Of a stretch of 64,000 nt of DNA, positions 20,547 to 32,416 are shown piece by piece. This stretch comes from Balanoglossus misakiensis. Lineage: Eukaryota > Hemichordata. The stretch lies in contig CM082592.2 in assembly GCA_040954595.2 (NCBI GenBank), forward strand, positions 4,650,001-4,714,000. Direction: 5' to 3'. Within the stretch, counting starts at the first letter, position 1; every line of letters begins with the position of its first letter. A program made the translations under genes and the position numbers. The notes under the pieces are model-generated. The model searched no databases and was not told the DNA's origin. It saw only the letters and a program-made list of their open reading frames with translations.

Positions 20547-23332
20547 GAAGAAACGTCGCATTATCTTAAATTAGTCAATCCTTTATCAGGAGGTGGAGTG
20601 ACCGTGGTTATTTCCACCTGCAAAGGGAGGGTAAACTTCGAAAGGGAAATTTTCGAAGTACCCCCATACACATTGACCCGATTGGAAGTCATCTATTTCT
20701 TGTTGCTTATAGTCGTTCTGTATGATAGGCTGAATTTTCTTGCATGCAAAACACGACAATTTTACCGTAGGTGTGTCAGCTTTATACAGTATTGAACATC
20801 GAGATATTGCTTGTATAATCTTTCTAATATATGATAACAACCATCAAAAACCTCTCATTGTTAATTCTTGCGGACATGATCGTTCAAGTGACTGGGGTAA
20901 TGTTTCTTTGTTATGCAAATTAGCTGGCGGCCTGGTCGTGCTCACCAAACGCTATAGTATTCTCTAAATTTTCACTCTTGTGTCTCTGCATGTTTGGCTC
21001 AGTGTGATTTCCATAATTATTTACAGCCTTGATCTTTCAATTACTGTAGAAGATCATGATTAGGTAACGCAAAATTAAATATTCTTGTCTGTTTGTTTCG
21101 AATTAAAGCATCCTCTAGAAAGTGACCCCCTCCAATTAGTGTTTTGGCTAAAAGCATATTAAGTTTTTAGTAAAACACCATCATCAAAGTAAATTTCTAT
21201 TCCTCTGCGTGATGATATATAGTCTGTGGAGTTCCATATTACTTAGGATAAGAATTATGGCTTTGAGCAACATTTATGCTGGTACTAGTATTAAACATCG
21301 CATGCTCAGTCTACATTCTAGGGTTTCACTCGCACAAGTTTTGTAGCCAATAAAATCCAAGTCTATGTTTCTGTGGGTTTACAATATTGTATTTACAAAC
21401 TTTGTTGTGGTTATTAAATGGTTGTAGCGGTTTTAAGGGTGTTACGTAGAATAAGTTTTCTATTGTTTTTCGTGACCAGGTGTGTTTATCGTTTACTTTC
21501 GTTATTTGAATATTGTGACCTGCAGGTGTGATGCATTCATTACGGTATTTGTTCTCGTATAGAAGCCTGCGCGTTGCCGGCCACGTTGTGGATGGGGTAG
21601 GTGCTAATTTGAACTGGCCTGTGAGTTGTGTTCCGTTCTAACCGTCTTGAAAGCCGTGCTAGGAAGACGTGTCTGGAAGCCGCGTCTAAAAGCTGTGCCG
21701 TCTCATGTTGTACTGGTCTGGAAGCCGTGCTGTCTCAGGCGGACTTGGCTTGGAAGCCGCGCAGTCTACCGGTGGATTTACCCGGACTAAACGTCGGAAC
21801 TGTCGCGGTGTCGTCGCGTCCTTCGCCCAAACTACGGAACTTTCGACGGGACTTTGGACTTGATTAGTTTTCATTTCCACGCCTTGTCACATTTAAGGTA
21901 GTCTCTTATTTTGTGTGTTTTTCAGTGTACAATCATTTAATATTTATCATTGTTTTATTTGTAATAATTAAACTTTACCATAAGTAAGGTAATATCGTTG
22001 TTGTGTGACTATTGTTGACCATCTTTGTTGCGTACGGCGCTGGTTGGTTCATTTCAAGGCGAGCCATTCAGCAAGTTTAATTTGCTTACCGCCATGTTTC
22101 GGCATTGAACGGCCAATAGCCTATTATAAGCGGATGTGTCCTTTGATGTTATTACATATGGTAAACGCATTTATGTATAAAACTGATGGGGTTGGGTGCA
22201 ATTTATGTACTGTTGGTTAGCGATTGCAATTCTAATAGGATTCTTGCGAGGAAGGGGTCGTCGCGCCGCGTGGGTGTCCCCTTTGATGAGAATATGTCCT
22301 CCCATACCAGCACAAACCCCACTGCAGTCGCCACGACCTACTAGGATCCGTTGCTGTCATGCCCAGTCTATGCTACGGTTGGCTTCGGTTGTATTTCAAA
22401 GGCTAAAAACAGAAGACACGTAGGTAGTAATTTACAGCAACACGATTAGAACTATTTTGGGATGTTTGCATGTGGATGAATTGACAGTATTTATATACTC
22501 GGCATACAATGTAGTAAACGTATTACCTAGCCGCTGTTTTTGTCATATTTAGTTTTATCTGCGATTGAGGCCAGGTAGCCTCCATAATGAAATGTGGATT
22601 TACGTTGGCCACGCCCCCACGCCCAAACGTTTTCCGTACAGCAATACCATATGGAAACGTAGCCTTTCCTTGTTAATACATATAGAGGTTTTTGCATGCA
22701 TATCTGACCATTTAACGAACTTTTCCACAGTCGAGGTACAATTGGATCAATCGGTTAAAGCGCTTGTACTGAAAACGATTTGGGTTGAAGGACGAGTTAT
22801 CGAGTTGCAAGGTGAGACACGTCGACCTAGTCCAGAATACAGACTCGTGACGTGTGACATTTTTGCTTTGCGCCACACACAGTCTAACCTTGCCATCTAT
22901 TTTTGTTTTAAATTCTGTTATTTGAAAGTCAAAAGATTCGAACCATGGCAACTCAGGCCAATGCTCACCATGTGATCATGATCATGACCGCTTGGAATTC
23001 AAATATAATCTAGCAGGGGTGTTTTGCTCAACATCAGTGCTGACATGCACATAGCAAAAGTTTAAGAATTAAACGACAAAACTAGAGTCTGTGTGGCGCA
23101 TATACTGGAAAAAACACACGAAGTCTGGATTCTGGATTACGTTGACCAAAGCCGGAACATCTTATTGTCGGAAAATCTAGAAACTATACGTGAACACCCA
23201 TTGAGTACGTTCATGACGAGGTCAAGTGTTCTTTCGACTTATGTACATGTAGAGATCGTATAAACACGGTTCCAGGAATGTATTTGATGGTTAATATACC
23301 ATGTATGTATTACACAGACTACACCCATCAAA
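20547..23332. other. Intergenic: opsin 3' region and methyltransferase upstream region
   Basis: No confident gene. Candidate opsin polyadenylation signal at 21349-21354. Around 21640-21770 a tggaagccg(c/t)g word recurs about five times. Family E copy 2 lies at 22251. The methyltransferase ATG is preceded by a tattacacag acceptor-like sequence at about 23309-23318, so a 5' UTR intron is possible. Confidence 0.5.
22251..22385 (+). mobile_element. Family E MITE, truncated copy 2
   Basis: Left TIR GAAGGGGTCGTCGCGCCGCG is intact and the body matches 9597-9740 closely; the right half and right TIR are missing. Confidence 0.8.
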
Positions 23333-25665
23333 ATGAACGCAACTAATCTAAAGGAGTATTACCCCACCCGATTGGAGCTTGCAAGACGATGCATAGACAG
23401 GGTCTCTCACGGTTTGAGCCTCAACAAGAACGATAATGTACTCGATGTTGGGTGTGGGCCAGGCGCTCTCACTAAACTCATCTCTGAACAAGTGAAAGCA
23501 GTATCAGGTAAGTATTTTGCGTGTTGTATACTTAAGGAAATAGTGCCTTGGAAACAGATTTTCAGGAAAATGAGTCTATTATATTATAGTGTGGGGAGTC
23601 ATATGTTGTTCATCGTATTGTTTTCATAAAATCCAAGGCACGTTCTTTTGTCGGTCTCAATACAGTTAACATGGGGATGGCGGCCATTTTGAATGTCGAA
23701 TTTCAAGATATTTGACATTTGATGCGATTTTGCTTTTGTCATTCAAAGTTTTGCGCGGAAACCCTCAATTTTTATCCTTTTTTAAAGAGAGAATAAACTA
23801 AAGTTGCTTCGGTTTGAATTGATCTGTACTCGCATGTTATAGCTTGTGCTAACAAAACATTGTTTCTCCCTGTTTACAATGCGTGTTAATACTGGACTAT
23901 TTCCAATTTGAAGAATATATAACATTATGGTAATCTTATTTTGAACTGCTTTTGGTGAGGAAAGGTGATCAAATGACCATCAACAGTCAAACTGATACCA
24001 AAGTACACAAAATTGAACGGAACAGAGTTGTTTCGAAAATTCTTCAGCAGATCATTGTATTCAATATGTCATTTGACCTCGGACAAATACAACGGACACA
24101 TAAATAAATTCGAAATTGGGATCGGATTAAGGGGTGCTCTTGTTTATATGTCGGTTATGATTTTCACACGTGCTTGACTTTGAAGACGACAATTATTTAG
24201 TTTCACAGTCATGAATTGGTTGTTTATGCGTTGGTGTTCGTTGGCATGGGAACAAAACTTAAACTCACGTTTATGTGTCCATCGTACAGCTTTTGACGTA
24301 TCACCGGCCATGATCCAAGAGGCGAAAGAAAACTTCCCAGCAGGAAACATCAAATACAAACTCGGCGATGCTACCAAGTTGGCAACGTTTGAGGAGTACA
24401 GCAACTCGTTTGATAAGGCCCTTGCATACTATGCCTTACACTGGATGCCTGACCGCAAGACACCGCTCCAAGGGATATATAACAGTTTGAAACCAGGTGG
24501 ACATGCATATGTGAACTTTCAAACAGTAAAACCTGGTGTGATTGATACCTTTGCTGATATCGGTGAATACATCAAAGATCCGAAGTGGATAAAGTACATG
24601 GAGGTAATTGCCAGAATATAATTTATAGTTTTGTCAATACCTGTGAATTTGCAGACGTCAAAAAATAAAATAAAAAAAAAACTCGAGCAGTGCCCATGTA
24701 TGAGCACACAATTTTCCATCATCGCCCTGAATGTGAATCCGAATACACGTGCACCGTGTACGCACGTTCATCAATCACATGGGTCTCCGAGTTATCGTTG
24801 CATTGATTGCGTACCAAGGAAAGTTCACGTATACGTACAGGCGCTCGAATGTTTGCCATTCATAAACACACGAGATTGTGGCATGCGTGAAGTTGATATT
24901 GAAGTGGATACCGCGGTTTGTTGATCGTTATTATCAGGTTTTTTTTAAACCGGTTGTTGGCTTGAGACTAATCTCAACAATGTACCAGTACCATGATCCA
25001 AGCCTAATTAAATTGTACATGTGACGACGTTTTCAAACTTGTAGAACAACTACATATTCTAAGTACCTGCTCCAAATCTACTAAAAGTTGGTTAAGATAC
25101 GTCCTCCCATATAACTTTGTGAAGATACGCTTTTATAGCAGTACGTTTGTTGTCGATAAGATAACTGCAAATGTGCATTTCAGTTACATTTATTTATTTG
25201 AGGAATTGGTATTACATTTGTGTGGTAATTTTGTTCCAGGGATATGAGTACCGGTATTACCCTTTCAACGGAAATTGTGACGACTTCAAGAAATTAATGG
25301 CAGATATTGGCTTCAAGGATATCATTTGTACAGCTGAAGAGCGGAAATCGTTCCTCAAGCCTGATACTGCTAGAGGTAATAACAATTTCTCGTTCTGTGA
25401 TTTCTGTTCATTAGATAGATGACGGACCTTCCACATGCCATTTCACCCAAGCTGACAAACTGGATAATTCTATTTACGTATTTTTCAAATGATATCATTT
25501 GTAGTATACTATAGGTCCTTTATGAGTCCACTGGATAGAATTCCCGATGACAGGAAGGAAGAGTATTTTGAAGACGCCTTCAAGTTTGTCACAGAGAAAG
25601 GCCTGAAGAATGGAGATGAATTTGTTCTTTCAATTTATATCATAACAGCTATCGCTAGAAAATAA
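23333..25665 (+). CDS. SAM-dependent methyltransferase, JHAMT-like
   Basis: Class I S-adenosylmethionine methyltransferase, 261 residues. Exons: 23333-23507, 24290-24603, 25240-25375, 25505-25665; frame is kept at every join. Motif I is VLDVGCGPGALT at residues 38-49. FDVSPAMIQEAKENFP carries the acidic residue expected to bind the SAM ribose, GDATKL follows, then FDKALAYYALHW and LKPGGHAY. Length and arrangement resemble juvenile-hormone-acid-methyltransferase-like enzymes, which methylate carboxylic acids in arthropods and have many uncharacterised relatives in other invertebrates. The substrate here cannot be inferred. The final exon uses the acceptor ending at 25504; the alternative ctatag a few bases later would hit an early stop. 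AATAAA occurs at 25941. Confidence 0.85.
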
Positions 25666-26753
25666 TAATCAAATATCATTAAATTATAAGGGGTCATTTG
25701 CGAACATTATTGTTCAAATTTGTTTGGAAATGCACGTCTGAGAATAACATTTCCCATGTTGGATCGGAATTGGTACATTCTTGACAAAACTGCCTATTTG
25801 CTCTGACTATATAGACGACCAGCACACGTCAGCACAAGCGATATATCTGTCATCAGATGTGAAATTGTACACAGCAAGCATATTTTGGGTGAAGGTGGAG
25901 TAAAAAAATGTTTATTTAATAATCAAAGTTGAGACGAGTAAATAAAATCAAGCGCATACAGGCCAAATTGTTCCCCGACGCTCTTGTCGAACACGTGTTC
26001 ATCCTTTTCACTCCCAAATTTTGCCCTGTAATGTCGATACACACATTGTTTCCAGGTTTCTCTGACAATGTTATGGCAATATGTATTGTTCTTCCACAGA
26101 TTCGACTTCTTATTCCTGTCGCCATTTAAAAATCATTTTGAAAAACTTTATAAAAGTCATTGACTCCCCGGTCGGCCCGTCATGTAACTAAGATGAGTGT
26201 GCTGGCTTCAGTGAGACGTTTCTGGTTAACTACAGCCATTCTTCGTCAGAACCAAATTCCGGAGTCGATGCACGTGATCTGTAAAACAAACGCATTCAGA
26301 CGTATAAATGTAACCCCTTTATACTCAGAGTACTGCATTGCTATAACTGAGAGTTTACTCTGTCGAAAATACTGTAATGAGACACGTTTCTGAAGACTGC
26401 CAATTTTCAAGTACGCACGAAGATCCTACATTCTTCCATTCGGACGTTCTCGAGTTATAGTTATAGTTATTTCAGGAAGTTTAAAGATGACCATCGAGCA
26501 CATTTTAAAAATTGGCACTCAATGACTTTTTTCCGCAAAACTTTTACGTGTACAAATGTACTATTATTTGAATCAGTTACGTACACGTCTTTGAAGATTA
26601 GACGGTTTACGTACCATGGGTCCTCGGGTAAAACCTGCAATGGTCATTTATTAAATGGGCCCATTTTAATACTGTTGCTGAAATATCTACATTGATTGAA
26701 AATAATGACTATTTATTCACAAACAGCAAGTCACAAATTTCGTTTTTGTTGAC
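25666..26753. other. Intergenic between convergent genes
   Basis: Contains the 3' ends of the methyltransferase (+) and the Q-rich gene (-). On the minus strand a reading frame with coding-like composition (starting after ttgcag at 26635) could be an alternative last exon of the Q-rich gene, but it joins in the wrong phase for its longest frame. Confidence 0.45.
26712..26717 (-). terminator. Polyadenylation signal AATAAA of the Q-rich gene
   Basis: Canonical hexamer on the minus strand, about 37 nt after the TAA read directly through the last recognised exon. It supports ending the gene there. Confidence 0.55.
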
Positions 26754-29700
26754 TTACCCGACGTATATTTGGTGCTTGGCAAAATGGCTCCGGCAAAGTA
26801 CTTTCGCCATTTTTATATTCTTTACGTAGACCATTTGAACATCGCCATCCACGAGCATGCGCACCACGTCACCGGGATCGAAATGCCTCTTCTCCTCCTC
26901 GGACAGACTTTCGTACGTTTTCAACATGTCAGGATCTTTGTGCCAGTCTTTTATCTGCAGGATATACGGGTGCTATCAGTCGAACGCCAATGACGTCATT
27001 TCCGTTTTAAGGAAATTTGAATATGGTTTACATGTACTCAATCCTTATAGGTACTTTCTTCTGGTCTAAGTTCTCTGAAGTTTAGATAGAATAATTGGCA
27101 TGCTGATTTACCTTCTGAGTCCGATGGACTTCGTCTTTGCTAAGCTTTCTCACTTTACTGTGGCGATTCTCGAGCTCGTGGGAGGAACTTGGAGGATTTG
27201 GAGCCTGGTCGCCGTCGTCTTGGTCACCCCGTGTGCGTTTGAGCTCACCGCCAGTGGACACGGACCTATCTCCACCTGGGTTTGGGAAGTCTTTGCCGGC
27301 GATGGATAGCTGATCAACAATAGGCCGCTTTAAAACCAAATGAATTAATACACTGAAATAATCTGCTGTATACAAATCAATCAGACAATATTTCAGCTGG
27401 GCCGTTAACATTTATATGTATTAGGTTGGGTTTGGGTTTGGTTGGGTTGGTAGGCACAACACGTACACCACACACTAAACACACTACAACGCTAGTCAAG
27501 TTCATAAAAAGGATAAGTATGTGGTAAAAGACAGTGCGTGATGTTAGATGTTTCTATAATTATAGTCAAACAGAATCATGTAACAGTTTATAGCGTGATT
27601 ACTTTTTAAAACATGGCCAACTTCAAAAGCGGTCGTATTCATGAACAGTGTCATGACTACTAACCTGCTGTTGCGAAGGTGATAGAACTCGATTGTGACC
27701 ACGCCCACTTGTTGCAGTCACGTTGCTGACGATTATGACGGCATCTTTCGATGACGTAGGAGGAACACGAGCGCCATGATGTGTCTGTTGGTGCTGTGGG
27801 TTGCCCGGATGATGTTGTTGCCGTATTCTTGGCCCGTTTTGCCGCTGCTGTTGCCAGTTTTGCTGCTTGACCGGCTTTTTGTGGTATCCAGCGGATTCTG
27901 AGTGATGGCGGGTCGGTTGTTCGGTTGGTGTCGTCAGCATGTGTGCCTCTCCCTCTGATGGTTGTACACGAACTTGATTTGTCTGCAGCTCAACGTTTTG
28001 TGACACGCCCTGGTATGTTGGTGACGGTATGCTGGTTGCCAGTGCGGGTATCATCTTCAAATTCAACTGTTGCTGTTGTTGTTGTAAGTACTGTTGTTGT
28101 ACATATACGTACGTTTGTTGTTGTTGTTGTTGCCAGTGCTGCTGCTGTTGTTGTTGTTGATGCTGCTGCTGATATTGAAAGTACTTTTCCAGGAGCCCGC
28201 CATTTTGCGTCCATTCTAGACATTGGGCGCGAGCTGTGGCTTGAGCCGGCCAGGGAACATCATGATTCGACGACAACTGCGGTTGCTGCTGCACTTGTTC
28301 GCCTGGACCATGGTTTCCTCTTGCTCGGTGTGGTGGAGACATTTCAGCTGATGCTGGAACGGTTGGTAGTAGTTGCTTTGGTCCTCCTTGCTGTTGTACC
28401 TGCGGGAGTTGCACCTCTTGTGATCTGTAGGGGTGACTGCGTCTCCCGACAACAAAATACCGATTGTTCTGGCTCAGTTGCCGGTTTGATATCCATTGTC
28501 GTCCATTGTCTTTGTGAAGTTGCGTTTGGTGAAACATTTGCCCATGGAATTGTCTTACCTGAGGGTGTGTACTCTGGATGTGCAGCGTGGCCTGATCTTC
28601 GGGCTGATTATCGTCACACTGGTAGGGCAATGTTCGCTCACCCAGCTGCTGAAGCAAGTGGTGGTTGGGCTCTCGCGGCTGTGGGCAGGGTGGCTGGTGA
28701 ACATTGCCGTAATTGCTCTGGCTTTCCGGCCCTTGCTCACCACGGCACTTTGATCGGCACTGCTGTTGGTAATGTTCGCGCAGCAGGAGAAGATAATCGC
28801 GTGGCTGTGGTTGTCCGTAGTGCGGGTGATGTGGCGGGAAATGAGGTCCATGCCTTCTGAACTGTAGCAGTCGTTGCTGGTGGTGCTTGAGTTGGCGATG
28901 GCTCAGTTGCTGCTGCTGCTGTTGTTGTTGTTGGTGGTGGTGTTGAAGTTGTAGTTGACGGACTTGACGAATTAACCTCACCATGCTGGACCGTTTCGAT
29001 TCCACATAGCCACCGGTATGAAGTTGCACGTACCTGGACCGCGCAGTACTGTTCTGACAGTGACGCTGGTCGATTGGACGGTGCAATACGAAACTTTTCG
29101 GTCCATCATATGTTTGTGGCCGAAAATGTCCACGGATGCGGCCGGTTTGTTCTTTGCATGGCTGGCCCGTTCGCCGGTTTCTGTCGATTTTCATTTCTTC
29201 TCTTGACTTGGTTTTACCAAGCTGCACCAGCCAGTGACGTCTCTGCTTTAATGCTCTCGTCAAACTCATGAAACTTCGCTTCTTTCGTTTTCTCGCCAAG
29301 TACTTTTCCGATTCCGTCCACGACTGTGGTTTACCATCCCGCGGTATCTCCAGACCGTCGTGGACGTTTATCGTCACAGCCGGCTGGTCCAAACTCAGGC
29401 GGCGTCGGTAAACCCTCGGCGGGTCGCGAGGGAAGTGGGCAGCGACCAGAACAGCTTTCTTCACTTTCCTGCAGGACCTCTTCTTGCGTTGGCTGACAAT
29501 GACGTCGATGCGGTGAACGCTTGTCGAGGATGCGGGTTCTGTCGTGTGTTTTCCCTCGCACGGGGGTGACGTCACACTCTCCTCACACTGGGGGACTGCT
29601 GATTGCTGAGGGGGTTGTTCGTCATCGCTCTCGCTTGCCCTTTGCACACTGTCTCGATCTTTCTTTGCTTTAAGGTTGACAGTGGGATTTCCAGTTTTCA

Positions 29701-30901
29701 AATCTTCCTTTGACATGCCGGCTTTTACTGCCGGGACAAAGTCTTGGGCGTGAGCCTTTGCGTTTTTACTCCAAACAATCCATCGGTGGGACCAGGAAAT
29801 CCTACGACGAGCAAGGCTTTTGGGAAACGATCTGACGAACTCGTACACGTCCGTCTTCTTCGTTACCTTTTGATTTTTGGCCGCAAATGCTTTTATTTCC
29901 GACAACGAATCCAGATAAAACTGAAGAAAATAGCATGTTATTAGAAAAGTATACACCACTATTATTTCTATCAGAAATTCAACCCGACTGAAAGCAATTA
30001 CAATAGGACAGCATTTAAATACGACCTCCCGTTTTCTACGTACTTTACTGATGAAATTAAGACAATGACAACTTCAAGCGAAAATGTCAAAACTACATGA
30101 GGCATCAAATCCGGCGAGAATCTGTTAACTTTCTCTGGAGCTAGCCTTTCTTCAATTGAAATCTCTTTTTTTTGTTATAATGTAAATTGGCCAAATCGGG
30201 GTGAGACTAAAACGAAGGAAAGCGAAGGACGCTGATATATCCATATTTTAGGGCGAAGGACGAGGTTTCCTGTATGCTGGAGGCCGAAGGACAAGTTTAG
30301 CTTCGAATAAAAGGCCGAAGGAAAGCGAAGGACACTGATTTATCCATATTTTAGGGCGAAGGACGAGGTTTTCTGTATGCTGGAGGCCAAAGGACAGGTT
30401 TAGCTTGGTCCAGCATACAGTAAACCTCGTCCTTCGCCCTAAAATATGGAGATATCAGCGTCCTTCGCTTTCCTTCGGCCTTTTATACCAAGCTAAACCT
30501 GTCATTCGGCCTTAATTACTTAGCTAAACGTGTCCTTCGCCCTTCAGCATAGAGATGATCATGGCCTTCGCACTAAAGTATGGAGTTATCAGCGTCCTTC
30601 GCTTTCCTTCGGTTTCCTTCGTTTTAGTTTATGCTCCAAATCGCGCGAAGCTTACCTGGCTGAGAAGGGGATACAACGCTTTTTGCCTTCCTGAAGGTTC
30701 ACGCCAGAAGCTTTCGTCGCTCCTGCTAATTGCCCAGTCGCTGTCGGCGTTGTGATCGACATGTTGGACAGTGGTCTGCAGCTGCTCGTTGAGGAGTGAC
30801 TCGTCTCGCCCTACACGACATCGGTTGTTGTGTTCTTCAACGACGGTGTCCCTGTCACCGTTCTCGGGTTCTGTCGGGTTCAATTTGAGGGCGCATAACA
30901 T
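26754..30901 (-). CDS. Glutamine/histidine-rich protein of unknown function
   Basis: Not recognised as any family. Minus-strand exons in transcript order: 30901-30656, 29920-27665, 27327-27112, 26954-26754. All internal joins are phase 0 with good donors and acceptors, giving about 900 residues. Residues 83-160 form a compact segment with FYLDSLSEIKAFAA, VYEFVRSFPKSLARR and SHRWIVWSK. Basic KRKK-type clusters that could act as nuclear signals follow. Poly-Gln lies near 412-420 and a larger Q/H-rich block near 670-710. After a charged linker, the last exon encodes a conserved-looking end with DWHKDPDMLKTYESLSEEEK and DPGDVVRMLV. The last exon reads into TAA directly after a consensus donor (cgg/gtaagt), so it either ends there or splices to a short exon at 26634-26607. 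A nuclear or RNA-associated role is only a guess. Confidence 0.75.
30199..30635. mobile_element. Foldback element of cgaagga repeats in intron 1 of the Q-rich gene
   Basis: The left arm (to about 30410) holds two tandem ~108-bp units and the right arm two inverted units, so the 437 bp can fold into a long hairpin. The word cgaagga or its complement occurs roughly fifteen times. The outer arms share actaaaacgaagga. The 8-bp direct repeat ccaaatcg sits at 30191-30198 and 30636-30643, consistent with a target duplication. Confidence 0.75.
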
Positions 30902-32360
30902 GACGGTTTGTGATGTGCGTGCGTTTTTTTTTCTTGATCACATTTTCATTTTTCAGTAAAGTGATTTGTTTTGTAGGCCACACTGTGTTCCGTAGATTCT
31001 GTCAAGAGAACAGGCTGCGCGACCCAACAACAACAATGGAACGCGTTAAAGGAGCGTTCCAAACGTCTTGACTGCATGCTGGAGATTGGTTGGATCGCCG
31101 GCCCGTCACTATGCAACATACGCGTGTTCGACGCGGTTGCCAACGCACGCTGTACCTCCTCGTGCCTAGCTTTATTTTAATATGACACGTGTGGCCATGC
31201 CCAGTGCTATTATAAGTTGCTACGTTGGGAAAGACTGGAAAATTTGGAGAATGAGAAATAATACTTTTAAAGCCGATATAGCTGCTAAATTTCACATATT
31301 TTTTCCACGATAAAATACTTCAAACTTATTCCCTATCCTCTAAAATCCTCACAATTAAGTCACATTACTTGCATTTGCATCAGTTTGTCATCTCTTGGCG
31401 ACGCATACCACGATAGCTGCGTACTGTTTGTATGGAGGCTGATTAAATCGGTGCGGCACCTATTTAATACATAGCGTGTTCAAATAGCAACGTACAATCA
31501 CAATTTCTTTTTCGATAAATATTCCATGATTGTATGGTGTTTAATGAATTTCAAAGCGAATCGAGCGTGGGTGCAATTATCGACCCCGTCAAATTGCACT
31601 TTCAGTCGGCGAATACGCCATTTATCGTCTGCTGCAATAATTGTAGCCCGTTGGTCGTAGGGTTATGGTCGGTCAGTTGTAATGGGGACAAGCCGACCGT
31701 TCACTAACCTTTGCTGATTCGGGCTAAAAGGTCGACAACTCACTGTAGTAAGAGATGGAAGAAATTATATGTTATAAACCAGTGTATATCATGACTTCCT
31801 TTGGTCAAAAAATTCTGTCTTTGTAGTTTTTTTCCACATTTTGTTATTTTTTCTGTTGCAGTGTTTCACTTCATCTTATGAACTTCTATTTCTTAAAAGT
31901 GGCAAAAACTTGAAATTTTGTCGATTGTGAGATTTTCATCACTCACTTAGGTAGCAAAAACCTGATATTCCACTACACCATTCCCAATGACCAGCGAGCG
32001 TCATTGTCGCTGGCCTTTCAATCTTACATGTAATAGGCGCCCTCTGGGGAGGAAACGGTGCGACCATATGCCCGTCATCTCTCTGGAAATCGACAACGGG
32101 TCACATGGGCAGATCACGTGATTGATAGTGAAGATCGCATCTGTTCCACGCGATGGCGATGATCGCGCGCGCGTTGTTTAACGTTTGAAATCGGGCACAA
32201 CGGCATAGCCGTTAATCATGATTCGTAAAGAAGAGCGAAGAGAAGTCGGCAACGCAGACACTCGGTCATTTCTCTGTTAACTAAGGAAGTTTCGCAGGGT
32301 CCATGGCATCAACGTAGAGATTCTTTTATTTTTAAATCATCAAGTTCATGCAAATGCAAT
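30902..32360. other. Divergent promoter region between Q-rich gene (-) and polycystin-like gene (+)
   Basis: About 1.46 kb between two start codons facing away from each other. No exon recognised. The segment at about 32040-32130 shares its last ~70 bp (cacatgggcagatcacgtga) with family H repeats at 36040 and 48495. Confidence 0.5.
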
Positions 32361-32416
32361 ATGATGAGCATACATCATTTGTCCATCGGATTACTCTGTT
32401 TGATCGCCGTGTCTGA
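32348..32416 (+). promoter_or_regulatory. Upstream ORF overlapping the polycystin-like start codon
   Basis: An ATG at 32348, with a second in frame at 32354, opens a 22-codon frame that overlaps the main ATG at 32361 in another frame and stops at 32416. If it is in the mature 5' UTR, it would lower initiation at the main start. Confidence 0.4.

Noticed and set aside
19814-20569. 251-codon plus-strand reading frame
   Set aside because: It is a shifted frame of opsin exon 6. The other frame carries TM6, Lys296 and NPxxY.
22565-22975. 136-codon plus-strand frame upstream of the methyltransferase
   Set aside because: A short acceptor-to-donor segment (about 22731-22811) inside it looks exon-like, but it has no family match and does not connect to the methyltransferase frame before its ATG; at most a 5' UTR exon.
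27925-28860. 311-codon plus-strand reading frame
   Set aside because: It is the antisense of the CAG/CAA-rich part of the Q-rich exon, which rarely yields stops on the opposite strand; the peptide is a valine/alanine-rich artefact and the sense exon has proper splice sites.
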